DNA of 64,000 nt from Sanderia malayensis (taxonomy: Eukaryota > Cnidaria > Scyphozoa > Semaeostomeae > Pelagiidae). The position numbers were made by a program, and so were the translations under genes. The notes beneath the pieces were generated by a model. It was not told where the DNA came from. It saw nothing but the letters and a program-made list of their open reading frames with translations, and made no database searches. The stretch's first letter is position 1. Every line of letters starts with the position of its first letter. The DNA lies in the NCBI GenBank assembly GCA_013076295.1, contig RQOL01000616.1:6290392-6354391 (forward strand), given 5' to 3'. Of this stretch, positions 1 to 12,400 are shown in pieces.

Positions 1-333
1 TTGTATGGGAAAATTTTAGAATTTCAAATTTCGCAATACCTGATGGTACAAGAATTTTTGTCCGGACAATCGAACCATTGTTATTTCGAGAAACTTGGCC
101 ATATAGACTACACGACGCATGCGCCGTGAGTCAAAAACCTATTCCACGACAACATGTCAACCACATCACGACTGTTGATTCTAATGGGCCATCTCTCTAT
201 TGTAAAGGTATCGACATTTAATATGTGAACGATGCTACGTGTTAGACAAGGGCGCGTGTAACGGTAGAAGGTAGAGCTGTTGCAAAAAACGCAAAGCACA
301 TTATTGTATTGAAGTAAGTGGAGATTACTGCAG

Positions 334-584
334 GGAATTTAAGGATTTCTTTGCAAACTTTGCAACACCCTCCCACAGATGACACTGAAAGACTTTCAAG
401 TGTTAGAGTATTGTATTCTCTATTCCTTCTGGCTACACGGTTATTAAACCATCCCCATTTTCTTCTGATAACAAAACTTGCTCTGTCACTACCCTGCGAC
501 CCACGAAAAACAACTTTGACAAACAACAAAGTCTGCTGTGTATCCATGCTATTTCTGCATTCCATTACTACATCTGAAGCTCTG
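334..584 (-). CDS. Possible exon of unknown product
   Basis: An open frame on the minus strand (about 80 residues, ...TLLFVKVVFRGSQGSDR...) ends at a plausible donor (GCA|GTAATC) near 334. An AG lies near 586. It could be a further exon of the long disordered-protein gene to its right. However, that gene's last visible exon ends in phase 0, and the best acceptor here does not keep this frame, so another exon would be needed between them. No family is recognised. It could be chance coding. Confidence 0.25.
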
Positions 585-1117
585 CTTATTTCAATTAGCC
601 TTCTCTTGCGTCACTCGGTACATTCCTTTTTCAAGTATGGTGAAATTTTTAGGAATTCCATTGCAGAAACCGATGTATAAAGCAGGATAAGTCACTTGAC
701 AAAACTCTAAACCAAACAGCAGTAATTGCGATTACATGTGAGTCGTGTCACTCATACTTAATATCTGAGGTATGAAATGTGTCAATTCATATCAAGCTTC
801 AGAAATACTGAAATTAGATATGTTAAAAACCTCATATCACTTAATAAACCATGAAGTTGCGTCATAGTTCATTTCAAGGCTGCTTAAATTTCACTCTACC
901 AGTGTCAAGGAGCGGGTAATGTGAAACATTGCGAGAGTTTCGTCTGAAGTATGCCTTGTTCTAAGCTTACAACACAACTGAACACGACACGGTGACGACA
1001 AGACAACACAATACATGACAAGACAAGGCACGGCAACGTAGAGTATTAGTGAGGGTGAGAAAGCGATAAAAGGCAGACATGAATAGAAATGCGCATGCTC
1101 AGAAATTCATGACTTAC

Positions 1118-4100
1118 CGGCTTTTGCTTGGCTTTTGGAGTTATAATTCCGACAGGACTATCGGGTGCGACATGTGGTCTGGGAATGGGACTATCCGGAA
1201 CGGACGAAGTTGATGACAGCGACTTTTGAGAATCGTTCCTCTGATGTTGTTGTTGTTGCTGCTGCTGTTCGAACGGTGATCCCATGGGACTTCGCACGCT
1301 CTCATTCGACCCGGAACTTCCCTTGCGTTGATCCTTTGTATCCTTGTTCTCTTTCCCTTTTTGTTGTTGTTGCTGTTGTACGGCATTTTGCGGCTTTGGC
1401 TGTTTCGCTTCAGGCTTCACACTCGCAGGCAAGTTCGGATCACTGCTGCTCGTCCATTTCGCTGGCGCCAGTGCCTCACTGCTTGCTTCCCGGCCGAGTC
1501 CGGGCTGTACGGCGGCGGCAGCGACCGAAGTCGGTTCGCTGTGAGATTTGATCGCATCTGGTGCGTTCTGAGTGAATATGTCCAGTAGTCGGTCGTGTTT
1601 CAGTGGGTCGTTGTTCTGTTCAGCGGCAAACTCGATACCGCCAAACGATGTTGGACTGTCGGATGGCATGATCTCGTCGAGGCTGCTCATTAATTGGCTC
1701 GGAGTTGACGATTGAGACCGGGTAAAATATCCCGATTCGCTCTTGTCCGATTTCTCCGTTCTCGGGCTCTCTTGTCCGTCCAATGGCTCCAACTGCTCGT
1801 CGGCCAAAAGGGGAGACTTTTGGAAAAATTAAATAATACCATCAGTAATTAGCATTTATGGACGAGGACAATCTTAAAATTCAACCTTTCCACGAAACAA
1901 GCAACTCGAAAGGAAACGTGTCGAGGTTTTGCGTTGAAAGGAGGTAGCTACAGGGGCGCGCAGACATTTATAACGGATCGCGCATGTTATGGCAGGAAAA
2001 TGCCATTGAAAACATTATTCATACATGCTACATATATATATATATACATTGAGAATTTTACCTGCAAAACAGCACCTTGCTTCCTCCCCCTTTTCGCCTT
2101 AGCTGCAATGGCGGCGGCGGTGTTATCGGTCCTTGAAATGCTTGTTTCACCACCAGAGCCGTGACTCTTCTCCTCGGGAATCTCCTCCAACATGGGCGGA
2201 GCTGCAAGCAGTGCCCTCGGCCTTCGCTTGACGACTTCTGGCTTTTTATGCTCGAGTAAACTGGGTGATGCTGGCGATGCTGGCGACGGTGATTCGCTTT
2301 CCGATTTAATGATTTGTTGAAAGCTACCGACTCGGTCATTTTTGGCGTCTTTGAGCGAAGGTTTATCTGGAAATTAAGAAATGAAACGGCAATGCAGTTG
2401 CAACCCTGAATATTCATCTATTTTGTTGCGTTATATTCAGCCGAAGCGCTGCAGCGACGGTTGATGCACCGTTGCATCAACCGTCCAATGATACCAATGA
2501 TAAATCTGTACCAGATACGATTCGAGATTCAAACTACAGGCTAAATGTCAAAAATAAATGCAGCATACAGGAAGCAAATCAAAATCAGCCATTGCTGATA
2601 CCAGATGCACTGACGTCACATTACACAGTGATAGCCCTCAAATGAAGTCAGAATCAGAGTCTAAAGGCCCTTTTTGCGTGTGGTCAAATTTCGGGCATTC
2701 AAATTCAAAAAGAGAATGCAACAACTGTGGTAGCAGACAAGCACCTTGCTGGTCTACTTAACAGCACAGGCTGGCTGGGTAAATAATTAGGCAAGTTGCA
2801 ATCAACACAATCCCCTATATACTCAGCATCTTAACTAGCTTTCTCTGAGCGGATAAGCTGATATCAATTTTGTAAAAATCCCAAAATTCAAGGGTTTTCC
2901 GTACCAAGCCATGCGTAAATGTTTATAGCATTAGACTGAAACCTAATGCGATATGTATCATTTCTTTAATACGGGATACCAGAGCGTAAAGTTATGTGAC
3001 AATGACGTCAAACAAATATCGTGTATCGGTGTGGATCTAGTGTGCATGTGATGTAACTTTATATCCATAGAACTAGACATTCTGTTTCCAATTTTTTGTT
3101 TATATCAACATATGACCTACTGTAAAAATATAATTGTATTGGAAGCCAACTATTTTAATAATCAATCAACGTGGAACCAGATTCAGAGACTGGAGAAATT
3201 TCAATTGTAAACAAAAGATTTGTATTCTATAAATAACATTATTATATTAGGATAAGACACATTTTGAATTCATTCCATTGCAATAAACTTGGCCGTTTCC
3301 AAAGCCTGTTGATTAATTTGAATTTAACCTCCGCACAGGGTCACAGTTTCCAAAAACACCCTTCACTGAGTTTGCCATAGCTGTGGTTTTGGGTAAAACT
3401 TTAATATTCTTTTTTCATAAATTAAATAATGCCTGAGACAAAAGGAAAACTTAGCAACGATACCCAAAATATCTGTCCATTGTGTGTGTTTAGCAAGACA
3501 TTAGATTGATAGTTTGTCACTGTTTGAATGAGACAATCACAGACAGAAATATTGAAAGTGACTAAAAAACATATGTAATATATAAATACCTTTGGATTTC
3601 TTATCTGTTTCAGCCTTACTTGGCATAATAAGGTCTCCAGCACTGGATTTGATCGGCTCTAAGCTTGAAGGAATACGAGGTCTGGCCCTTTTCTTTTTTT
3701 GCCCTGTTAGCGAATCTTTTTCTTCACTTGGTGAAAGCACTGCAGCCTGATCCTCCATAATTGTTGCTGGCATTTTCAAATTGCTTGCAAGATTACTGCT
3801 TTCATCAGAAAGTACACCTTGACTTCCTGCCTCTGGCCAGAACAGAGTTTCCGAAGAAAACTGTGCCTTCAAGTACGAAGGTCTTCGCCTTGGACTTTCA
3901 CCTCTATCGTGATCTTCATCCTGCTGGCTATTTAAAATTTGCCTACCTCTTACCCTCTCCAATTCAGCACTGGTATCATTTGCAATCTTGTGACTTTTAA
4001 AAGACTCATCACCAAGTGGACTAGAAGTGGAAATCAGCTCTTCGCTTAATTCGTTTATCTCTCTTTCCAGAATCTCTTTTTCTACCTCTGCATTGGCTGT

Positions 4101-6873
4101 GATGTTATTTTCTGCAGGTTGATCTCTAAAACTGTCCGGAGGAGCAATTACATCTGGAAAATATGCATCAGATGACTGCAACTCAGTGATATGATTAGCA
4201 ATAGCTACTTCCTCAACTAACACATCATTCTCTGATATGATTTCATTACTGTCATTTAAATCGACTTTATGCTGAGGAACCGGGAATAAAAAGTCCATTT
4301 CTGTCTTTACGTTAATATCTGTTAATGTACTGGAAGATTCAGTACCACTTTGCAGATCCGCACTTGACATATCATCTGCGATAATATCTTTCTGTATTTT
4401 ATTGCCTTCTATTCCAATGCACCCTGTTGACTTACTTTGAATTCTATTTGTTACTGAATCCTTCATTGACAAAAATGACATCACTTTTAGATTTGCATCT
4501 TCAATATTACTTTGGCTGTTCGACTGTATGTCAAGATAGTCTTTGCCTTTCATCTTTCCTTTCAAGTTCAGCTGAAATGGGTTCTGTTTCATTTTCTTTT
4601 TGCCAAGATTTCTGGGTAATGTATAACATCGTCTGCTCGGGTCAAATGAGCTGTCACCATCTTGTTCTTCATTTTTCTCTAACCTTGCAGTCAATTCATG
4701 CTCGCCATCAGAAAAAGCCAGGTTGTTATCACGGTACCCTCTCCGGCCTAAATTGAACGGATCAGAAAGTATTTTCGACGGGCCAGCATAGGACTCCGTG
4801 TCACTGTTGTGTCGGTATTTCCCAGGCGGAGAAAAATTTCTCATTTGTAAAGACGGTATGGTGATTTTCGACACCTTCGCAACGGCACTGAAAGCGTTGC
4901 GGTTCTTCTTTCCACGCTTTAGGCCATCGGACAAATTCGTCGTCTCTAAATCCATGGCAGACATTGAAATATAGCTAGTGTGGAGAGCCGACATGCTTTG
5001 GGATCTAGCAGGAGTAGATTCTCGAGTTTTTGTATCAGTCAGGACTGGTTTGATAATTTTATCAACTGTAGCAATTTCATATCCGGTTTTCTGCACCTTC
5101 GGTACTGTTTTCAACAGCGGCTTAGAGTCGAGAACTGGCTTTTCTTTCTCGAATATTTGCTTGGCTCTTTTATAACTTTCCTTTGGACTTAATTCTTCGA
5201 TATCTTCATCTGGAGATATTACATCCTCGATGTTTTCATTAACAGACGGCGAGGCCCTGCTCGCTCCGTCGTCAGAGGTCTGGCTTTCAATGGCAGAAAC
5301 TTCGCGGCCTATAAACTGGCTGAGCTGTGATTTCCTATTCGCTTGGCTACGCTTTTTTGTCCTTTTAACTAATCTTCGTCTTCTTCTTTCGTCGATAACA
5401 CTACATGATGTGGTAGTACTGCTATCTGTTTCTACAATCCGGTCTTCGTCACTGCTGCCAGTTGCTGAATCTGTAATCCAGACAATATTATTGTTCTTTT
5501 CTAGTCGTGGGGAAACAACATTGGGAGAAGAAGATTCCGATCTTAAAGTACTGCGGGTAGGTGACTTTTGACTCGATGGTGATATCCACGAACCGGCCTC
5601 AGCTTTTCTTAACAACGGTGCCGAAGATGGTGGAGAAAGTATGTGACTTTGATTCTGATCAGTCGATTTCAGGGACGAGTTTAATTTTGTCAAGTAAAAA
5701 TTTCCACCTCTCGGGCCTTGTTGTGTTTGCTCCCTTTGAGATGAAGAGATCGCTGCTGAAAACTGTTGTAACTTGCTGGAATTACAACTGTTTGACAATG
5801 AACGGTTTTTCGATGATTGGACACTGGTGATTTTGTTTGAATTAACTGCAGACGTTGAGAATGTCTTTAAACCCGATGGTTTGGTAATGTGATGGTGAGG
5901 TAGTGTTTTACTGCCTTGTTGTTCTCTAATCAGTGAGTTAGAATTCCTTTGTAAATGACTGCCTTGTTCGGCCTCTTGTCCGCTCCATTGTTGGGTTTGT
6001 TTTGCTGTGTTTTTTCTGTCTGACACCCCTAACCTGCTGAGAGCCTGCTGGGGCTCTGGATAGTCAATGACAGTCGGTGATGGTATTTTTGCTTGCCCAG
6101 CTTTGCGACGGTGAGAAAGTTTCTCTTGTTCGTCTTGTTGCTGCATCACTGGCCTACGCGACGGTGAACAAATGACGACGGAGGTTTCGCCTGTCCTATC
6201 CGAGTTTCTACTTCTTCTGCTCATTTCGTCTTTTGTGTGGTCAATTGGTTTTATTTCGTGGCTTTTGTGTGTAACAAGCCGACTTTGCGAAGCTGCACTA
6301 AGTATTTCCGAATCCAAGCTATTTTTTCTAGCAATTGTGTTTGCATTTTCGTCTTTACCTTGCAGATCTTTGAATGTGTCGGCTGCAGCACGAAACCGAT
6401 GCTTCGTGAACAGATGATCGGCAGTTTGTGATGTGGATGTGAATTCTCCTCGTTCGGGATTCGATAGCTTTCTGCTGCGCGTTGGTTTCAATGTTGTTGA
6501 TGAAACTTGAGCCTCTGATGAGGTTGCCGAAGTGAATTTCGCTAAACGTTCTTCGATACTTGGCCCTCTTCTTGGCAGTGTTTTCGCTTCAGAACGATCT
6601 TGAAATCCAGACCCGTTTGTTGATCGTTTCGGCTTGATTTGAATCGCAATTTTACCCCTATTATCTGCCTCTTCTCCCCTCATAAAGCCCATGTTTCGAC
6701 GAGATAATGATGTTGATTGTGAAGTTGTTTCATATTTCATGCCTTGGTGATCGTAGTTTTCTGTTGTTTCGGCTGGTTGTGATCTTGTAAATCTTTCCAA
6801 ATCAGCTTCGAAGTCATCGAAGCAATCGTAAGGCTCGAATTCGCTCGATTCTGTTTCAGACATGTGTCTTCCT
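1118..6873 (-). CDS. Large Ser-rich disordered protein, three exons seen (3' end not found)
   Basis: I do not recognise this gene. Exon A runs 6863-3590 from an ATG at 6863 (MSETESSEF...), just after a possible acceptor near 6874. Exon B is 2366-2062 and exon C is 1816-1118, each with AG/GT borders. Reading phase carries through (3274, 305 and 699 nt), giving 1426 codons with no stop, so more exons must follow below position 1118. The protein is rich in Ser, Thr, Arg and Gln, with acidic patches and basic runs such as RRRRRLVKRTKKR, repeated SP sites, and polyQ runs in exon C. I see no membrane segment, signal peptide or catalytic motif. A 3.27 kb exon of this composition suggests a cytoskeletal or nuclear scaffold, but that is only inference from composition. 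The exons themselves are well supported by length and phase. Confidence 0.8.
2456..2485. repeat. Perfect 13-bp inverted repeat, 4-base loop
   Basis: GACGGTTGATGCA is followed by CCGT and then by its exact reverse complement. It lies in the intron between the first two visible exons of the disordered-protein gene. No flanking duplication or element is evident. Confidence 0.8.
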
Positions 6874-6887
6874 AACGAAAATCGCAA

Positions 6888-9492
6888 AACGAGTTATGAA
6901 ATGCATGAAATTTCCTCAAACACAATCTCCCAGTATCAACAGTAGATTATTTCCTAGTTATACACATGCAAACAAAGGATTCTTATCTAAAAGTACTATC
7001 ATGACCAAACACATGAATGCTAAAATCAAGCAATACGTCAAAGCCTAACGCTAAAGCCTTTTAGTCAATATATAGCGAAGCGAAGACCTTTTCCATAATA
7101 ATTCTTACTTTCTTTCATACGAACAAGAACGTTTTGGGACGACATTTGGCATTCTTGAACAGTAGTCCCGTCAAAATACCATCTCTTCAAAGATTCTATC
7201 TGTTACAGCTCTCTATTCAAATAAAATTAAGTAGTTAAGTAAACATGGAAAACAAACCTACAGAAGCATATGCATGAACTCACAGATGTCGACGATATTA
7301 TGACGAAAACTTTGTAAAATGCTTTCTACTCCGTTGTTCTTTACAATACGATTTCCGTTGCGAGCAAATATCCTTTATGGTGGATTTTTGTAATTTTCAA
7401 ACTGCCAAATGCCAACACCGATGCATTCTGCTATGATTGACTCTCAATCTAAAATGTCTCAGATTATGTAGAGAAATGCTAATCAGAATGTTGTTTTATT
7501 GCGAAACTTACTGATATCGAGTTTGTCAATAACAAGGCGTTTGATATCGACAGTGTAATCTTACACTGGCAATGTCGCGAACACTAATTTTATACCTCGG
7601 ATGTTGCTCACCTAGTCTCATAAACACAAAACAACAGTTGTATACTGGATTTTTTCTTTGATTATGGTCATGCTTGACTAGGAATGTATGTTCTCCCATT
7701 CAATTCACAACTCAATATTAACTATTCAGGCTTTATCTGCAAAGTAGTTGACCCGAACAATGCATCAGATCTTTTATGGTTCAAAACACGGCATGGAACT
7801 CGCCAAGAATTCCACCTTATTCTCTCCATTCAGAGATCGATTTACGTTTTCTATGCGAATTTCAACTGAAAAATGCTTCTCAATAAAGGCATCGCATACA
7901 ATCATAATCCAAGCCAGGGCCACAGCGATGCCTGCCATTAGGCATGCAACATTCGATGCATTAGGTTGTGTCGTCGCCCAAATCAGAGTGTATGCATTCG
8001 AACCATACCTCCGGGGCAGTCATTTATCATTTTGTTTTCAATTGCATGGTCATGCAACATTAGCACCAAATCTTTGAATGAAGTGCCATCATATTGTGAG
8101 CTATGTTATCTATATATCATTCATCTCTCGTCATTTCTAAACAGATTGAAGTGGCATGGAGGAAAGGGATAATGGGGTAACACCTAACTCGAGTGAATTT
8201 TCTTCCTGTATGGTTATCAGGCTTCCTATGTCATTAATCATGCGTCTGGGCTGCACTATTTTCAAATGCCCTTCTATCTCACCAAGGAATGCAGCGCATT
8301 TTGCTCTCACCCAATCGCCTGCCATCTGACGTCATTGGGGAATCAGCCAACCAGGCGTCGACTGCTCAAAACAACCCTTTTCTCTTACTGGAAATAAATA
8401 CCACATTTCTTCCAATGAGCACCCACCTTCTTTTAACCGCCTCCCTCAAATAAACGCCCACCTTAAAATTAAGAGGCGTGAAATAATCGCCCCCTTATTA
8501 AATGCCCAGGGCTGTTACTACTAAAACTTTCAAATTGTCACTGTAGAGTGAAAACAATAGTACAGAAGCGTGTGGGTCATTATTTCGTTGATGTAAATCA
8601 TCTACAAAAAAGTTGAAGGTCAAACTTATTTGATGTGATAAATCCGGAGGGCATTTGATGAAGAAAAGAAGGGTTCTGGTTCTAAGATGCATCGTCAACA
8701 AAAGCACTATTTATCAGAGATTTGATGAACCTTCCGATTGAAAACCACGATATTATCCCCTCTCTCCATTCCGTGAAGAGCTTCGGTCATGCCAAGGTTA
8801 ACCGCACTTGTTAAATAGGCATAATTATAATTTCAGATTAATTTTATCAGACATTCGCAAGAAGACAACAAACAAAATCTAATATCTCTACAATAAACTG
8901 TTTGCAAATTCTTCATGTTATTTAGAGTGACAAATGAACAATCTAAGTCGGATGACGTCACAAAGGCCTGATTGATTGCCATTGTTACACAGACAATACA
9001 ACTTCATGATACACTACCACGCCCCAGGTCCCTCCTATACGTGCCCACATAACACATGACAACATCATTGAGAAAAACACTAGAAATTCAAGACGACGAC
9101 CATCTGCCAACTATGTTGCCCCCGTCCAAAAGTAAAATTTCAAAAAAATTCCATTGACAAATAAGTACTTTTGCACGGGACTCGACGACACGACAGCGAG
9201 GCATCAAACTTGTAATTAACCAAACTAACATACGTGTCCAGGTTATCGTTACCTTAATCCTTATGATTGAACGTCCCGGACATTATTCAAATTTCTAGCG
9301 CGACTTTGATTGGAGGAAACGTGTAAAAAAATAAGAAGAGTTTAAACAAAGCACTACGACATGCAACTACGAGTAATTGTACACACAATTGTCTACATCT
9401 TTGTACACTTCGGGTTCTAGCATTAATCATACCAATAATATAAACAGTTCTACGAAATTAGCCTGGTAGTGAGAAGTTCTAATAGAGACTTC
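6888..9492. other. Intergenic, no gene seen
   Basis: AT-rich DNA between the upstream end of the disordered-protein gene and the 3' end of RRM1. The open frames here are short and show no family features. A short stretch around 8390-8515 carries the motif of G/C-rich 'cgcccacc...cgcccccttatt' repeats, resembling ends of the G-rich TIR family seen at 41.8 kb, but I could not delimit it. Confidence 0.6.
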
Positions 9493-12400
9493 TTATGATC
9501 CGCAACTAGTGCAGTTCTCTGGGTTTGTCAGTGAGCAAACCATGGCATCCATGTTTTCATTTTCGGTACTCTGGGACACATTCCCTTTTAAGCTTTGTTT
9601 ATCGACTGTGAACTGGATTGCGCTAGCTGCAGGCCTCGTTCTCAGGTAATACATTCCAGTTTTCAGTCCCTACAAAAACAGCAAGTTTGGCACGTAAGCA
9701 AGACTGTACGCAAGGAAACCCAAATGCAACAATAGCAGCATTGTTCACTAACCACGTTAGCCGTAAATATTTCAAACATTTTTGTGAAAGCTATATGTCC
9801 AAAACGCATTGTGCGAGGACATAGGCTCTGTGAAGAGCTGCGAAATCAAAATCCGACGTATGAAAAACTCTTTTACAAAAGAACTTTAATTAGTAACCAG
9901 ATACCAAATCTCGTGATTTTTAACCTTACTCATTGCAATGTACTTTTCATAGAGCGAACAACACAAACATTTTGTCCATCCCTCGAAGAAGCAATTAAAC
10001 TGACAACGACGCTTCATTCTCAGGCATAGTGCACCGATCCGAGCGTCACATCCATGGCATAAAACAAAAAACAACTAAATGAACAGGATGAACTTATAAA
10101 CATACCTTCTTCCAGCCGTAGAAATGCATGCTCGTCAACTTGCCAAAGTTTGGTTCACCGATGAAAACATTAAAAGATTGACTTTGATCAATGAATGCTC
10201 CCCGATCAGCCGCCATGTTGATCAGAGTTTTCTGTGAAATTTCCCATGCTGTTCTGTACAGTCTTTTGATGTGATCTGGGATTTTGCTAATGTTCTAAAA
10301 AAAAAAAAGATCCCTAATCAATATCCGCGAGGGTTAAAATTTAAAAAAGAGCCATTGTTCAATGAGTTATATTTTCTATTATTAAATAATATATCCATAA
10401 ATATATTTGTTATTTTTAACTTTAATATCACCATCAAAGTATCATCAATATCAATATCTGCCATTGTTCAATGTATACGACATTGAAGGACACAAGTATT
10501 CGTTTGACTATGCAAGTTCGATGTTGTGATGCTAGATTTAGCGAGTTAATTGGTATGCAAAGGTGACCATGGAAATACTTTTAATAACAATGGTTACAAG
10601 GAAACATTGTCCAGAACAAAACTAGCCGGAAGACAAACTAAAAAAAGTAATTTACCTGAACAGATCCTCTGTGCGCAATCAGTTGGTTTCTCATATCATC
10701 ATTCCAAAGGCCGAGATCTGACAGATCGCGAAGCAGATGTTTGTTCACAACCTGCAAGAAAGAAGCGAAACTCGACATCAAGGAACAGACCACAAAATAG
10801 CAAACAGCTTAGCTTGTCAGCAGAACGTAAAACGATAGGGACAACTAATAAAAAGTACTCGAGATACCTAACACTATGGATATAGTACTCGAGATACTTA
10901 AGACCGTGGAAGAGAAAAACCTCTGTATAGCGAACACGCATGCGACCGCTGATACTACCCTGAAACATTGCATTGCATATAAACATGTTTCTAGAATTGT
11001 ATATCTGCAATGTAATGCATTCTACAGATATACAATTGGCACAGAGGTATTACTGTGCCAATTGTCTAGAGACGTCTGCATCACAGAGGTTCGAATTTGT
11101 CTATGCTACAGTAAAAACCGGCATATAAAAACCCGTGGATTAAGAACCTCAAGGATGACATTTCTGCTCAAAACAATAGAAGAAACAATAGCATATTGGG
11201 TTTGAACAATAAGTTAGATACAAAACTTGTATGTTTGCATCCAGCCTACGAGTAATCAACTGCAAGCAAAGCCTGCAAGTTTTTACTGTAGTGCCAAAGA
11301 GCGGGCAGAAGCAAGTCACTTTAGAAGACAAAAAATATATTGCAGGTTCCTCCCAAACTGCAGTCGTGACGCACACAGCTAATAGCGCATTTAAGCAATG
11401 ACATTTGGTAATAATGCGCGCCATTATAGTCGCCTGATTAACGTGGCTCGTAATTAGAAATAATTACCACATTTATCATCTGTCGGCTGTACAGGGGCGA
11501 TATAGAAATGGACATCCGAGCTATACTTGTGGCTTGTTACAAGCCTGAACAATTACCTGGAATTCGCCAGAGAGAACTCTACGACTGTAGATATTGCTCG
11601 TGTAAGGCTCAAACGACTCGTTGTTGCCCAATATCTGTGCGGTCGAAGCTGTTGGCATTGGTGCGAGTAAGAGGCTGTTTCTCAACCCATTTCTGCAGAA
11701 AATAAAATTAAAATGCTCAAAAAATGCTGCTAAAACAAGATTGGTTGCATGGAATAAATGCTTGCTATAAAGATAGGGTTATTAATCTTTTAGGTCATAT
11801 ATCTCTGTCGACTTGGTGGTAAGATCTAAAGATCTCCCCTTTAAGGGCCTTTTCTCTGATTACCCAATCCTCTAAGGATCTTTTCAAAGAACTTTCCAAA
11901 TCCCTATAGATCTCTTGAAAATCGTAATTTTTGAAAATAACATCTCCCTGTCTCTTGAACATTGATCTCTATGCGTCCATAGATAATTACAACAGTAAGG
12001 TTACTCTCTTGTGACAATAGATCACTGTCTAAAGACAATGGTTATCTACTTACTTTGCTATGAGCTGCTTGAGAGCGGGCCAGTCAAGTTGTGTTTCTGT
12101 AACTTCTCCCGGCTTCGCAAGAAGATCCGTAGGCGTCACGTTCCACATGTCGTATTGCAAGATTCCTCGACTTGCGGGCGATCCCTCGTACGTCTGATAA
12201 GGTCCGTCTCTTCCAGCAAGTTCCGCTGATGCCTGGAAATGGCAAATTCAGATCAGTTTTGCAATATGTAGGTAGTAGCAGTAGGAGAATAAAACAAATA
12301 CTAGCAGTAGCAGTAGTGGTATTAGAAATGCAGTAGAAGTAGTAACAGTAGTAATAGTAGAAGTAGTAGTAGTGTTAGTGGTAATAGTAGTAGTAGGGGG

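Noticed and set aside
1141..1588. Several plus-strand and alternative minus-strand frames
   Set aside because: They overlap exon C of the disordered-protein gene, which has the phase-compatible splice borders. These are shadows.
3537..3589. Extension of the long exon to its stop at 3537
   Set aside because: A donor (AAAG|GTATTTATA) at 3590 joins in phase to the next exon at 2366, so the last residues of the open frame are intronic.
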